DNA from: an uncultured Candidatus Thioglobus sp.
GTDB taxonomy: Bacteria; Pseudomonadota; Gammaproteobacteria; PS1; Thioglobaceae
Assembly: GCA_910595805.1 (NCBI GenBank)
Contig: CAJVCK010000012.1
Location: 1 to 29,036 of the forward strand
Reading direction: 5' to 3'
Length of the DNA: 29,036 nt
The notes beneath the pieces were generated by a model, which worked only from the letters and a program-made list of their open reading frames with translations, ran no database searches and was not told the origin of the DNA. Made by a program: the position numbers and the translations under genes. Every line of letters begins with the position of its first letter. Positions within the stretch are counted from its first letter, which is position 1. Positions 18,937 to 27,588 of the stretch are shown here, one piece after another.

Positions 18937-20994
18937 CTATTCAATAACAACGTTATAACCTGGTAGTGCATTAATCAACTGTTTACCGTAAAACTTAGTT
19001 ACTAAGCGATTATCAAAAATAGTAATCTTCCCAGTATCAGTCTCAGTGCGTATGAGTCGACCGCAAGCTTGAATGAGTCTAAGTGAGGCATCAGGCAGTG
19101 ATATTTCCATAAACGGATTGCGATTTTGAGATTGTAGATAATCTTGTGTGGTTTTTTCAATTGGTGAAGTGGGTACGCTAAAGCGTAGTTTAACAATCAC
19201 CACGTGGGTTAGATTGTCACCTTTAAGATCAACACCTTCAGCAAAACTATCCAGTCCAAAAATCACACTACCTTGGTTTTGTTTGCGCAAGTTGATGTGT
19301 TTTTCTAAGATGAGTTTTTTAGAAAATTCCCCTTGTACAAACAAATCACAACCTAGTTTTTGTTCGACTAAGTCAGCCACCATTTGCATCTGTTTGTTAG
19401 AGGCAAACAACACCAATGAACCTTCACTACTGTCAATACGGTCTAGTAGTTGAGTGGCTACCTCTTGAGTGTGCTCATATACCTGAGTAGGATTGTTTTT
19501 AAAATTAGCAACAATAAAGTCTACTTCATCAAAACTAAAAGGCGAAGGTAGGCGTAAGTATTGGTTATCTGTTTTAACCAGGCCTAACTGTTGATTAAGT
19601 CGATCAAAACTACCGAGTGAAGACAAAGTAGCCGAAGTCAATATAGCGCCTGATACTTTTGACCAAATAAGCTGATCTAAGTTTTGAGAGATGTCAATTT
19701 TTGCACTATTAAGGATGTAGTTGGCTTTTTTATTCGCCAAGATATTTTTTTCAATCCAACGAGAATGCGGTGTTTTTCCAGCTTCATCTACTAGTAAAAA
19801 AGAAGAGAGTAGCAGTAATGTGGAAGACAAGTGCTGCTCACATTCACCTAAGGCATTATTCAATGGATCGGCAATGGTTTTTTCTACCATCTTGATTTTC
19901 AGATAATTTGACCACGATTCTTTTAATGTATCAAATTGTGTGTGAATAGCAGTGACACTAGTGAGTAAATTTTGGCAAATAGAGGCAATTGAGGAATCAA
20001 TTACACCTTGTTCAAATAAATAAACATCTTCGTCAAAATCAAGGCTTTTGAAAGCTTCGGTTAAATCAGATAAGTAGTTATCAATTGAATCAATGGAAAC
20101 ATCAAGCGCATCTTGCTGTGTGAGTTTACAAACTTGATCGCTCACACCTTGAGTTTGTCTAATCGTAGTTTTAATAAACTCAGTACCACTACTGAGTGAA
20201 AAATGTGACAACGCTTTGTGATTAAGATGGTGTGCTTCATCAAAGATATAAATAGATTCTTCGACGTCAGGTAATACGGTGTTTCCCGTATTTAGATCAG
20301 CCAAAATTAAATCGTGATTAGCCACAATCACATCGGCCTTAGTAATTTGTTTGCGCGCTTTAAAAAAAGCACAATCATTGTAGAATTCACAGTTTTTGGC
20401 AGTGCAAGTAAAACGATTGCAAGCGATTTTTGACCATAAAGACCCTTCAGGCGTTTGCATTAAATCATCAATCTCGCCATTCCATTTTTTGGCGGAGTAA
20501 TCTTCCAGCATCTCACTAAGTTGGTCAATCTGATATTTTCCAGGTGGCGCATCCCATAGTGCGACATTATCAAATAGTTCGTTTTCGCTGGCACTGTCTT
20601 CAACTAAGTTAATTAGATTACGTACACAAACATAACGAGAGCGCCCCTTAACTAGCGCATACTCAAAATCAATTGAGCAGTATTTTTTCACCTCTGGCAT
20701 ATCTTTGTTGAGCAGTTGCTCTTGTAGAGCGACATTCGCACTTGAAACAATGAGTTTCTTTTTATTTGCTTTAGCAATTGGGATGGCGCTGAGCAAATAG
20801 GCCATGGTTTTACCTGTACCGGTTGGCGCCTCTACGCATAAAATTTGGTTGCTATCAGGGTATTCTCCTGACAAGGTTTTGGAAATCTCTGCAATCATTT
20901 TATTTTGCGCCTGCCTGATTTTAAAACCAGGCATGCCATTTTTAGCAGCTTCGAATGATTGACGAATTTGCGCTTTAAGCTCGTCAGATAACAC
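18937..20994 (-). CDS. dinG: ATP-dependent DNA helicase DinG
   Basis: DinG is a 5'-3' superfamily 2 helicase of the XPD type with a 4Fe-4S cluster, unwinding D-loops, R-loops and damaged DNA. The 685-residue protein has Walker A PTGTGKT (about 57-63), DEAH at 252-255 and motif VI QACGRLIR near the C-terminus. Cys123, Cys197, Cys202 and Cys208 match the cluster ligands, with the E. coli DinG spacing for the last three, so this is true DinG rather than the related YoaA without further proof. The start is GTG 20994, overlapping the ispB stop by one base (TAGTG). The role in SOS is family knowledge; no LexA box is seen here. Confidence 0.93.
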   Translation of the reverse strand: MLSDELKAQIRQSFEAAKNGMPGFKIRQAQNKMIAEISKTLSGEYPDSNQILCVEAPTGTGKTMAYLLSAIPIAKANKKKLIVSSANVALQEQLLNKDMPEVKKYCSIDFEYALVKGRSRYVCVRNLINLVEDSASENELFDNVALWDAPPGKYQIDQLSEMLEDYSAKKWNGEIDDLMQTPEGSLWSKIACNRFTCTAKNCEFYNDCAFFKARKQITKADVIVANHDLILADLNTGNTVLPDVEESIYIFDEAHHLNHKALSHFSLSSGTEFIKTTIRQTQGVSDQVCKLTQQDALDVSIDSIDNYLSDLTEAFKSLDFDEDVYLFEQGVIDSSIASICQNLLTSVTAIHTQFDTLKESWSNYLKIKMVEKTIADPLNNALGECEQHLSSTLLLLSSFLLVDEAGKTPHSRWIEKNILANKKANYILNSAKIDISQNLDQLIWSKVSGAILTSATLSSLGSFDRLNQQLGLVKTDNQYLRLPSPFSFDEVDFIVANFKNNPTQVYEHTQEVATQLLDRIDSSEGSLVLFASNKQMQMVADLVEQKLGCDLFVQGEFSKKLILEKHINLRKQNQGSVIFGLDSFAEGVDLKGDNLTHVVIVKLRFSVPTSPIEKTTQDYLQSQNRNPFMEISLPDASLRLIQACGRLIRTETDTGKITIFDNRLVTKFYGKQLINALPGYNVVIE

Positions 20995-21965
20995 TAGGAT
21001 TTACGCGCTAAAGATAAGTCACAAAGCAAGATCATGGCTTCTTTATAGTCTGAGTCTGGTAGTGTAGTTAATGATTTTTTGGCTAAATTAGCAGACTCCT
21101 GTGCTTTTTGTCGAGTGTAATCAAAAGCATTGACTGATGACAAAATATCAACAATTTTATCAATCTGACTGTTGTCGGCGTTCTCAATGGCGTTAGTCAG
21201 TAATTTGTGTTGTTCACCTGAGGTATTTTCAAGGGCATAAATCATTGGTAACGTGGTCTTTCCTTCAGCAAGGTCGTCACCGACTTCTTTGCCCATGGTT
21301 TTGAAATCAGACTCATAATCAAGTACATCATCGATAATTTGAAAGGCATTTCCCAGGTGTAGTCCATAATCTTTAAGTGCTAACTCTTGTGTTTTGTCAG
21401 TATTAGATAAAATAGCGCCAATTTGTGTAGCCGCCTGAAATAGCACAGCTGTTTTTCTCTCGATAACACGATAATATTCTTCTTCAGTTAATGCTGAATT
21501 TTGGCAATTAAGCAGTTGCATAACTTCGCCTTGCGCAATTTCATTAGTAGCTTTAGATAGTAGTGTCATGATGCGCATTGAATTAGGTTTGACCATCATC
21601 TCGAACGCACGTGAATACAAAAAATCACCGACTAAGACACTGGCAGCATTACCCCAAACTTCGTTGGCAGTATCTTTGCCACGCCGTGTGTTAGATTCAT
21701 CAACAATATCATCGTGTAAGAGTGTTGCTGTATGAATTAGTTCAATGACTACTGCCATTAAGTGATGATGCTCGCCTTGGTAATTGGTTGCACGTGCACA
21801 AAGCAATAAGAGAAGTGGGCGCAATCGTTTACCTCCAGCACCAATAATATAACCACTCATTTGGTTTATTAGCGCTACATCAGAGCTCAGGTGGCTGATC
21901 AACACCTGATCAGTTTTAGTGATATCGTCTTGGACTAGGTTTTGAATATCTTCAAAATTTTGCAT
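20994..21965 (-). CDS. ispB: Polyprenyl diphosphate synthase, octaprenyl type
   Basis: IspB extends farnesyl diphosphate with isopentenyl units to make the side chain of ubiquinone. The 323-residue protein has the E-type prenyltransferase motifs: GGKRLRP at 44-50, the first Asp-rich motif DDIVDE at 85-90 followed by the Arg-Arg pair in NTRRGKD, and the second, QIIDDVLDYESD, near 208-219. Chain length (eight or another number) cannot be fixed by eye, though size and gammaproteobacterial context favour octaprenyl. The gene starts at ATG 21965, five bases after rlmE, with no clear ribosome site, so it is likely coupled to rlmE. It shares a base with the dinG start. Confidence 0.93.
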   Translation of the reverse strand: MQNFEDIQNLVQDDITKTDQVLISHLSSDVALINQMSGYIIGAGGKRLRPLLLLLCARATNYQGEHHHLMAVVIELIHTATLLHDDIVDESNTRRGKDTANEVWGNAASVLVGDFLYSRAFEMMVKPNSMRIMTLLSKATNEIAQGEVMQLLNCQNSALTEEEYYRVIERKTAVLFQAATQIGAILSNTDKTQELALKDYGLHLGNAFQIIDDVLDYESDFKTMGKEVGDDLAEGKTTLPMIYALENTSGEQHKLLTNAIENADNSQIDKIVDILSSVNAFDYTRQKAQESANLAKKSLTTLPDSDYKEAMILLCDLSLARKS

Positions 21966-21970
21966 GGCAA

Positions 21971-22588
21971 CTATTTTAAACCATTAGCCAGTAAATATAC
22001 TTCTTTAGAACGTGCTCTAGAGGCTTTAGGTTTGCGGATAGTGACTTTAACAAATGCTGTCCTGCAAGATTTTACAAAACCATCAAAACCATCACCTTGG
22101 AAGACTTTTATAAAAAAGTGCCCCTGGGGTGTGAGTGTTTTGATCGCCATATCAAGTGCTAATTCACACAGATACATTGACTTTGGAATATCAACTGAAA
22201 GCTGTCCACTCATGTTGGGCGCCATATCTGAGAGCACTACGTCCATTTTATGGCCTTTGGTGAGTTTTAATAATTCCTCATAAACTGAATCTTCAGTGAA
22301 ATCACCACACAAAAAATCCACTCCAGGAATGGGTTCAATATCTAAAATATCACTAGCAATCACTTGGCCTGATTGGCCTACCATTTTAATAGCGACTTGA
22401 CTCCAGCCACCAGGAGCAGCGCCTAAATCAAGCACACGAGAGCCTGTCTTGATAAACTTATCTTTATCGACTACTTCGGTGAGCTTGTAAACAGCGCGTG
22501 AACGATATCCTTCTTTTTGAGATTTTTTTACATATTCGTCACTCAGATGTTCACTCATCCAACGACCAGAGCTGCCTTTTTTTCCCAT
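21971..22588 (-). CDS. rlmE: 23S rRNA (uridine(2552)-2'-O)-methyltransferase RlmE
   Basis: RlmE (FtsJ/RrmJ) methylates the 2'-O of U2552 in the A-loop of 23S rRNA late in 50S assembly, and is heat induced in E. coli. The 205-residue protein matches it in length. The catalytic tetrad is present as Lys35, Asp121, Lys161 and Glu196, and the SAM-binding loop is [14 protein letters not shown]. The N-terminus [20 protein letters not shown] is typical. ATG 22588 leads the rlmE-ispB-dinG series and has a strong sigma-70 promoter only five bases upstream, without a ribosome site. In E. coli rlmE precedes ftsH; here ftsH is not adjacent. Confidence 0.97.
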   Translation of the reverse strand: MGKKGSSGRWMSEHLSDEYVKKSQKEGYRSRAVYKLTEVVDKDKFIKTGSRVLDLGAAPGGWSQVAIKMVGQSGQVIASDILDIEPIPGVDFLCGDFTEDSVYEELLKLTKGHKMDVVLSDMAPNMSGQLSVDIPKSMYLCELALDMAIKTLTPQGHFFIKVFQGDGFDGFVKSCRTAFVKVTIRKPKASRARSKEVYLLANGLK

Positions 22589-22593
22589 AAGTA

Positions 22594-22621
22594 GTTATAT
22601 CAATAATTTCTAATATTGCAA
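22594..22621 (-). promoter_or_regulatory. Sigma-70 promoter of rlmE with extended -10, next to the start codon
   Basis: On the minus strand TTGCAA (22621-22616), a 16-base spacer and TATAAC (22599-22594) preceded by TGA form a near-consensus promoter with an extended -10. Only five bases separate the -10 from the rlmE ATG, so RNA should begin at or beside the start codon. This is the best sigma-70 match in the window. Confidence 0.65.
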
Positions 22622-22668
22622 GGTATTTTACGGGATAATAGTGTCTTTTTCGCATTCACTTAATTCAC

Positions 22669-24489
22669 ATGAACACCAAACTTAGAAATATCGCCATTAT
22701 TGCACACGTTGACCATGGAAAAACCACCTTGGTTGATAAACTACTTGAGCAATCTCAAACTTTTGATGATCGTTTTGAGTCAACCGATCGTATGATGGAT
22801 TCTAATGATCTAGAAAAAGAACGCGGTATTACCATTAGCTCAAAAAATACAGCTATTAAGTGGAATGATTATCATATTAATATTGTTGACACCCCAGGAC
22901 ACGCTGACTTTGGCGGTGAAGTAGAGCGTGTGCTTTCTATGGTAGATTCAGTGCTTTTATTGGTAGATGCGCAAGAAGGCCCAATGCCACAAACGCGTTT
23001 TGTGACTAAGAAAGCGTTTGATCAAGGCTTAAATCCAATCGTTGTCATCAACAAGATTGATAAAGATGCAGCTCGTCCTGATTGGGTAATTGACCAAGTG
23101 TTTGATTTATTTGACCAACTTGGTGCAACTGATGAACAATTAGATTTCCCTATTATTTACGCTTCTAGTATTAATGGCTACGCCTCATTAGAAGACGATG
23201 TACGCGAAGGTGATATGTTGCCAATGTTTGAGACTATTATTGAAAAAGTAGCAGCGCCAGAAGTAGATATCGAAGCACCGTTGCAAATGCAAATTACAGC
23301 CTTAGATTATTCTTCATTTGTAGGTGCGATTGGTATTGGTCGTATCACTCGTGGCACGATTAAGAAAAATCAACAAGTTATGGTAGTTGGTGCTGATGGT
23401 GTTGAACGCAAAGCAAAAATTGCTGATTTGATGGGTTTTATGGGCTTAGAAAAGATCTCAACAAATAGCGCTGAAGCCGGTAATATTGCTTGTATTACAG
23501 GTATCGAAGGCATCTCTATTTCAGATACTATTTGTGATGTGGATCATGCAGAGGCATTACCACCGCTTAGCGTAGATGAACCAACAGTATCAATGGCATT
23601 TCGTGTCAACGATTCACCGTTTGCAGGACAAGATGGTAAATATATTACTTCAAGAAATATCCGCGATCGTCTAGACAAAGAGTTGATCTACAATGTAGCA
23701 TTACGCGTTGCTAATACGGAAGATCCTTCAGAATTCGTTGTTTCCGGTCGTGGAGAATTACACTTATCAATTTTGATTGAAACCATGCGTCGTGAAGGAT
23801 TTGAATTAGCCGTAGGTCGACCACAGGTTATTTTAAAAGAAATCGACGGAGTGGTTTGTGAGCCATTTGAAGACTTGAGTGTTGATGTAGAAACACAACA
23901 CCAAGGCACCGTCATGGAAAAACTAGGCGAGCGTAAAGCCGAACTAACCAACATGACACCTGATGGTAATGGCAGAGTAAAACTAGACTTTAACATACCG
24001 GCACGTGGCTTGATCGGTTTTAGAACTGAATTCTTAACCGCAACCACAGGCACTGGTTTAATGAACTCAACTTTTGATGCTTATAAACCTCAAAAGCCAG
24101 GTGATATTGGTCAGCGTTCTAATGGCTCGTTAATTTCTATGAACCAAGGCAAGGCAGTTGCTTATGCAATTTTTAACTTGCAAAAGAGTGGAAAATTCTT
24201 TGTTGAGCACAATACAGATGTCTACGAAGGCATGGTGGTAGGTATCCATGCTCGTGACAAAGACTTAGTGATTAACGTTATGAAGGGTAAGCAACTAACT
24301 AACGTACGCGCTTCTGGTACCGATGAAGCGGTGTCGTTAACGCCTGCAATTAAGCTAGATTTAGAGCAAGCTTTAGAGTTTATTGATGACGATGAGTTGG
24401 TAGAAATCACACCTAACTTTACACGTATACGTAAACGTGTTCTAGGTGAAACTGATCGTAAAAGAGCGCGCAATAAAAAGTCCGACTAA
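22669..24489 (+). CDS. typA: Translational GTPase TypA/BipA
   Basis: TypA (BipA) is a ribosome-binding GTPase related to EF-G and LepA, important for 50S assembly at low temperature and under stress. The 606-residue protein shows G1 AHVDHGKTT near residues 12-20, switch [15 protein letters not shown]3 [16 protein letters not shown] and G4 [10 protein letters not shown]. Domain II follows, then the EF-G-like domain V and the TypA-specific C-terminal region with [13 protein letters not shown] and [21 protein letters not shown] 22669 has no Shine-Dalgarno. A GATAAT box lies at 22634-22639 but lacks a well-spaced -35. typA diverges from rlmE. Confidence 0.98.
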   Translation: MNTKLRNIAIIAHVDHGKTTLVDKLLEQSQTFDDRFESTDRMMDSNDLEKERGITISSKNTAIKWNDYHINIVDTPGHADFGGEVERVLSMVDSVLLLVDAQEGPMPQTRFVTKKAFDQGLNPIVVINKIDKDAARPDWVIDQVFDLFDQLGATDEQLDFPIIYASSINGYASLEDDVREGDMLPMFETIIEKVAAPEVDIEAPLQMQITALDYSSFVGAIGIGRITRGTIKKNQQVMVVGADGVERKAKIADLMGFMGLEKISTNSAEAGNIACITGIEGISISDTICDVDHAEALPPLSVDEPTVSMAFRVNDSPFAGQDGKYITSRNIRDRLDKELIYNVALRVANTEDPSEFVVSGRGELHLSILIETMRREGFELAVGRPQVILKEIDGVVCEPFEDLSVDVETQHQGTVMEKLGERKAELTNMTPDGNGRVKLDFNIPARGLIGFRTEFLTATTGTGLMNSTFDAYKPQKPGDIGQRSNGSLISMNQGKAVAYAIFNLQKSGKFFVEHNTDVYEGMVVGIHARDKDLVINVMKGKQLTNVRASGTDEAVSLTPAIKLDLEQALEFIDDDELVEITPNFTRIRKRVLGETDRKRARNKKSD

Positions 24490-24500
24490 ACAACAAAACA

Positions 24501-24528
24501 CATCACTATTGGTATACTAATAGTGATG
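24501..24528. promoter_or_regulatory. Near-perfect 28-bp palindrome over the RND pump start codon (candidate operator)
   Basis: CATCACTATT (24501-24510) and AATAGTGATG (24519-24528) are exact reverse complements. The centre GGTATACT continues the symmetry except for one G/T pair (24511 and 24518), which would be a G-U wobble in RNA. The last three bases are the ATG of the RND gene and the centre contains its -10 box. No U-run follows, so it is not a terminator for typA. It may be a repressor operator or an RNA hairpin hiding the start codon. Confidence 0.75.
24510..24518 (+). promoter_or_regulatory. Extended -10 promoter of the RND pump gene
   Basis: TGG TATACT (24510-24518) is a TGN extended -10 whose end lies seven bases before ATG 24526. 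It sits at the centre of the 28-bp palindrome. No convincing -35 hexamer is found 16-18 bases upstream. RNA from here would start at or just before the ATG. Confidence 0.5.
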
Positions 24529-27500
24529 GACAGTATCCTTAATTTCTTTGTTAAGCAAAAAAAGCTAGCACTTGTTTTTACCGTGAGCATTATCGCGGTT
24601 GGACTATTGGTGCTTAGCAGTATTCAAAGAGATCAATTCCCAGCAGTTGATTTTGAAATTATGACAGTGTCAACTGCTTATCCTGGTGCTTCACCTGAAG
24701 ATGTTGAGCAAAATGTCACTAATGTCATTGAGGACGAACTAAGTAATATTTCCGGTATTGATAAGTTTGTTTCAGTTTCAAGAGAGGGTCGTTCACGCAT
24801 TACTGTGACTTTGTCTCAAGATGTAAGTGATATTGATGCGCTAAAGCAAGATATTAGAAATGCGGTTAATCGTATTAAGTCTTTGCCCTCTGAGGTCGTT
24901 AGCTTGCCCAATGTGCGAGATCAAAAAACCTCTAGAAAAAGCATTATCAAGATTAGCATTGGTGCTGAAGGTTTGTCTTATGCTGAGTTAAGGCAAATCA
25001 CTGACAATATTTCCGATTCTCTTGAACTGGTTAATGGTGTTTCCGAGGTGGTTAAGGATGGTTATCTTGATCGGGAAATACAAATTAGAATAGACCCCGA
25101 AAAACTTTATCAGCATAAACTCTCCTTACCACAGGTTATAAATGCTATCGCCAAACGCAATAAGCGCTATACCGTAGGCCAAAACCATAGTAAGACCGAT
25201 GAAAAAATTATTGTTGTATTAGCTAAATTTGATCAAGCCAAGTCAGTAGGTGATGTTATTGTTAAGTCAACTTTTCAAGGTCCGGTTGTACGTTTAGAAG
25301 ATATTGCAAAAATTGAAAGTGGTAATGTAGAAGAAAAATCTATCATTCGTGTGAATGGCAAGAAAGGCTTTATTTTGCGTGTACGTAAACAAGAGCAAGC
25401 TGATGTTATCACCACGGTTGATTTGGTTAAGGAAAAAATGATCGATCTTAATGCCAAATATGGCAATCAATTGCAAATTTTCTATTCTTCAGATTTGTCT
25501 AAATATGTACGTAATCGTTTAGAGATTGTGACTAATAATGGCATGATGGGCTTGGTACTAGTTTTAATTGTACTTGGTGCTTTTCTGTCTTTTAAAACTG
25601 CTTTTTGGGTGTCAGTCAGTTTGCCGGTGAGCTTGTTAGGTACTGTAGCATTACTAGGAGCAAGTGGTGAGACAATCAATCTAGTTTCATTGGCCGCTAT
25701 GATTCTAGTATTAGGCATTGTGGTAGACGATTCTATTATTGTGGCAGAAAGTATTCATCATCACAAACAACGTGGAGAAGATCGATTTGAATCAGCCAGG
25801 CGTGGCTTTAAACATGTGATTATGCCGGTAGTCACCACCATTCTCACTACCATTTTGGCGTTCTCATCGATGTTCTTGATGGGTGGTACCATGGGTAAGT
25901 TTATTTATGTGATTCCAATCGTAGTGATTTTTGCTTTAATATTGTCATTTTTAGAGGTGTCTATTGCTTTGCCGGCACACTTGGCAAGTTCACATGAGAA
26001 GGTCAAAACCCATCATTGGTTTGATGCGGTAGAGGTTTGGTTTGAAGGTTTCTTGGCTGCTGTATTGAGATGGCGTTACGTAGTAATTATGGCGTTTGTA
26101 TTGTTATTGGCATCTTCTTTATATTTTGCCAAAAGTAATATGAAGTTTGTTTTATTTCCTGCCATCGGCGTGGATACTATTAACGCTAGACTACAGATGC
26201 CTGCGGGTAGTTCGCTTGACTACACAGAATCAGTCAGTAAGCAAGTGGAAGCAATAATCAGCGAGGTAGTGGGTGAAGATTTAGAGTCAGTTACTTCGAA
26301 TGTAGGTAAATATTTTACTCATGTGGCTAAATTTACTATTGAGTTATCTCCATCAAGTGAAAGAGCTCAAACTTCTAAAGTATTGCTTAAAAATCTTAAA
26401 GCAAGAGCGAGTGAAGTAACATCAGCCGAAAAACTTAAATTCTCTATTAGAAGGCCTGGACCTCCCCAAGGTGAAGATGTAGAGATTAATTTGGTTGGTA
26501 GTGATAATATTCAGCGTCAAGCAGCAGCTGACCGATTAGAGGAAATATTATCTTCAATTGATGGCTTGGATAATATTGATCGCGATGATGAGCCTGGTAA
26601 GGCGCGTATTGAAGTAGTGCTTGATTTTGAAAAAATGGCCCGATTGGAAATCGACTTTCCTGTGGTTAGTCAGTATCTAAAAACAGCCTTTACCGGTATT
26701 GATGTGACTGATATGCGCGAAGGTCAAAACGATGTAAATTTTAGAATTTATTTTGGTGATGGGAAGCACTCGCAAAATTTCATTCAATCTTTAAAGGTGA
26801 ATAATAAAAAAGGTCATTTAGTGCCAATTTCTCAATTTTCTAGTATTCAGCAAATTAATGGTGAGCCAGATTTTAATCACTTTAATGGGCAACGATCTAC
26901 CTTGGTCAGTGGCAGTGTTGATGATGAAATTACCACGGCAGGAAAGGTGATGGATAAAGCTTTGGAGCATTTAGATCTGGCAAAAAATTTTCCTAATATT
27001 CGTGTGATTGGAGAGGGTGGTGCTAAGGAAACTATGCAATCAATGGATAGTTTTAAACAAGCATTTGTAATGGCAATCTTTGGTATTTTTCTGTTATTAG
27101 TGTTATTGTTTAACTCTTACACACAGCCTCTACTGGTGCTTAGCGCTATTCCTTTTTCAGTTATTGGCGTGATTTGGGCATTTTTCCTACATGGCGAAAC
27201 CCTAAGTTTCTTTGCGATTTTAGGCACATTGGCGTTGGTAGGTGTTATTGTGAATGACTCTTTGGTATTGGTTTCACATATTAATTATTTAAAAGGCAAA
27301 GCTACAGATGCCGGTACTTCAGCACACGAGTTTATTATTAAAGGTGCAAAGCATCGTTTGCGTGCAGTGGTGTTAACAACGCTCACCACATTAGCGGGTG
27401 TTATACCACTGGCTTATGGTATTGGCGGTACTGACTATATTCTACAACCAATGGCATTGTCATTGGGTTATGGCTTGATTTTTGGTACTTTAATGACATT

Positions 27501-27588
27501 GGTATTACTACCTTGTCTGTACTTGATTAATTATGATTTTGTGAATTGGGTGAAGCGTTTAACCAAGAATAGAGCAAAGACCACTTAA
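24526..27588 (+). CDS. RND-family efflux permease (inner membrane), no partner subunits nearby
   Basis: This is a proton-driven RND transporter of the AcrB/MexB superfamily, 1020 residues from ATG 24526 (a GTG three bases earlier is also possible). It begins with one membrane segment and the RDQFPAVDFEIMTVSTAYPGA-type block, then the first large periplasmic loop. Membrane segments 2-6 follow (about 330-480), with the proton-relay Asp401-Asp402 in VVDDSIIVAESI. A second loop and segments 8-12 complete the fold. The AcrB Lys940 position is Asn910 in GVIVNDSLVLV, a variant found in some uncharacterised RND groups. No membrane-fusion or outer-membrane channel gene lies in the window. The substrate is unknown. 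It follows typA by 36 bases. Confidence 0.9.
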   Translation: MDSILNFFVKQKKLALVFTVSIIAVGLLVLSSIQRDQFPAVDFEIMTVSTAYPGASPEDVEQNVTNVIEDELSNISGIDKFVSVSREGRSRITVTLSQDVSDIDALKQDIRNAVNRIKSLPSEVVSLPNVRDQKTSRKSIIKISIGAEGLSYAELRQITDNISDSLELVNGVSEVVKDGYLDREIQIRIDPEKLYQHKLSLPQVINAIAKRNKRYTVGQNHSKTDEKIIVVLAKFDQAKSVGDVIVKSTFQGPVVRLEDIAKIESGNVEEKSIIRVNGKKGFILRVRKQEQADVITTVDLVKEKMIDLNAKYGNQLQIFYSSDLSKYVRNRLEIVTNNGMMGLVLVLIVLGAFLSFKTAFWVSVSLPVSLLGTVALLGASGETINLVSLAAMILVLGIVVDDSIIVAESIHHHKQRGEDRFESARRGFKHVIMPVVTTILTTILAFSSMFLMGGTMGKFIYVIPIVVIFALILSFLEVSIALPAHLASSHEKVKTHHWFDAVEVWFEGFLAAVLRWRYVVIMAFVLLLASSLYFAKSNMKFVLFPAIGVDTINARLQMPAGSSLDYTESVSKQVEAIISEVVGEDLESVTSNVGKYFTHVAKFTIELSPSSERAQTSKVLLKNLKARASEVTSAEKLKFSIRRPGPPQGEDVEINLVGSDNIQRQAAADRLEEILSSIDGLDNIDRDDEPGKARIEVVLDFEKMARLEIDFPVVSQYLKTAFTGIDVTDMREGQNDVNFRIYFGDGKHSQNFIQSLKVNNKKGHLVPISQFSSIQQINGEPDFNHFNGQRSTLVSGSVDDEITTAGKVMDKALEHLDLAKNFPNIRVIGEGGAKETMQSMDSFKQAFVMAIFGIFLLLVLLFNSYTQPLLVLSAIPFSVIGVIWAFFLHGETLSFFAILGTLALVGVIVNDSLVLVSHINYLKGKATDAGTSAHEFIIKGAKHRLRAVVLTTLTTLAGVIPLAYGIGGTDYILQPMALSLGYGLIFGTLMTLVLLPCLYLINYDFVNWVKRLTKNRAKTT

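Noticed and set aside
23421..24489. Possible sign that typA or its neighbours were acquired by transfer
   Set aside because: Base composition and codon use look the same as in flanking genes and no mobile-element sequence is seen anywhere in the window.
24501..24528. Palindrome after typA as a rho-independent terminator
   Set aside because: No U-rich run follows the right arm; the arm instead ends in the ATG of the next gene.
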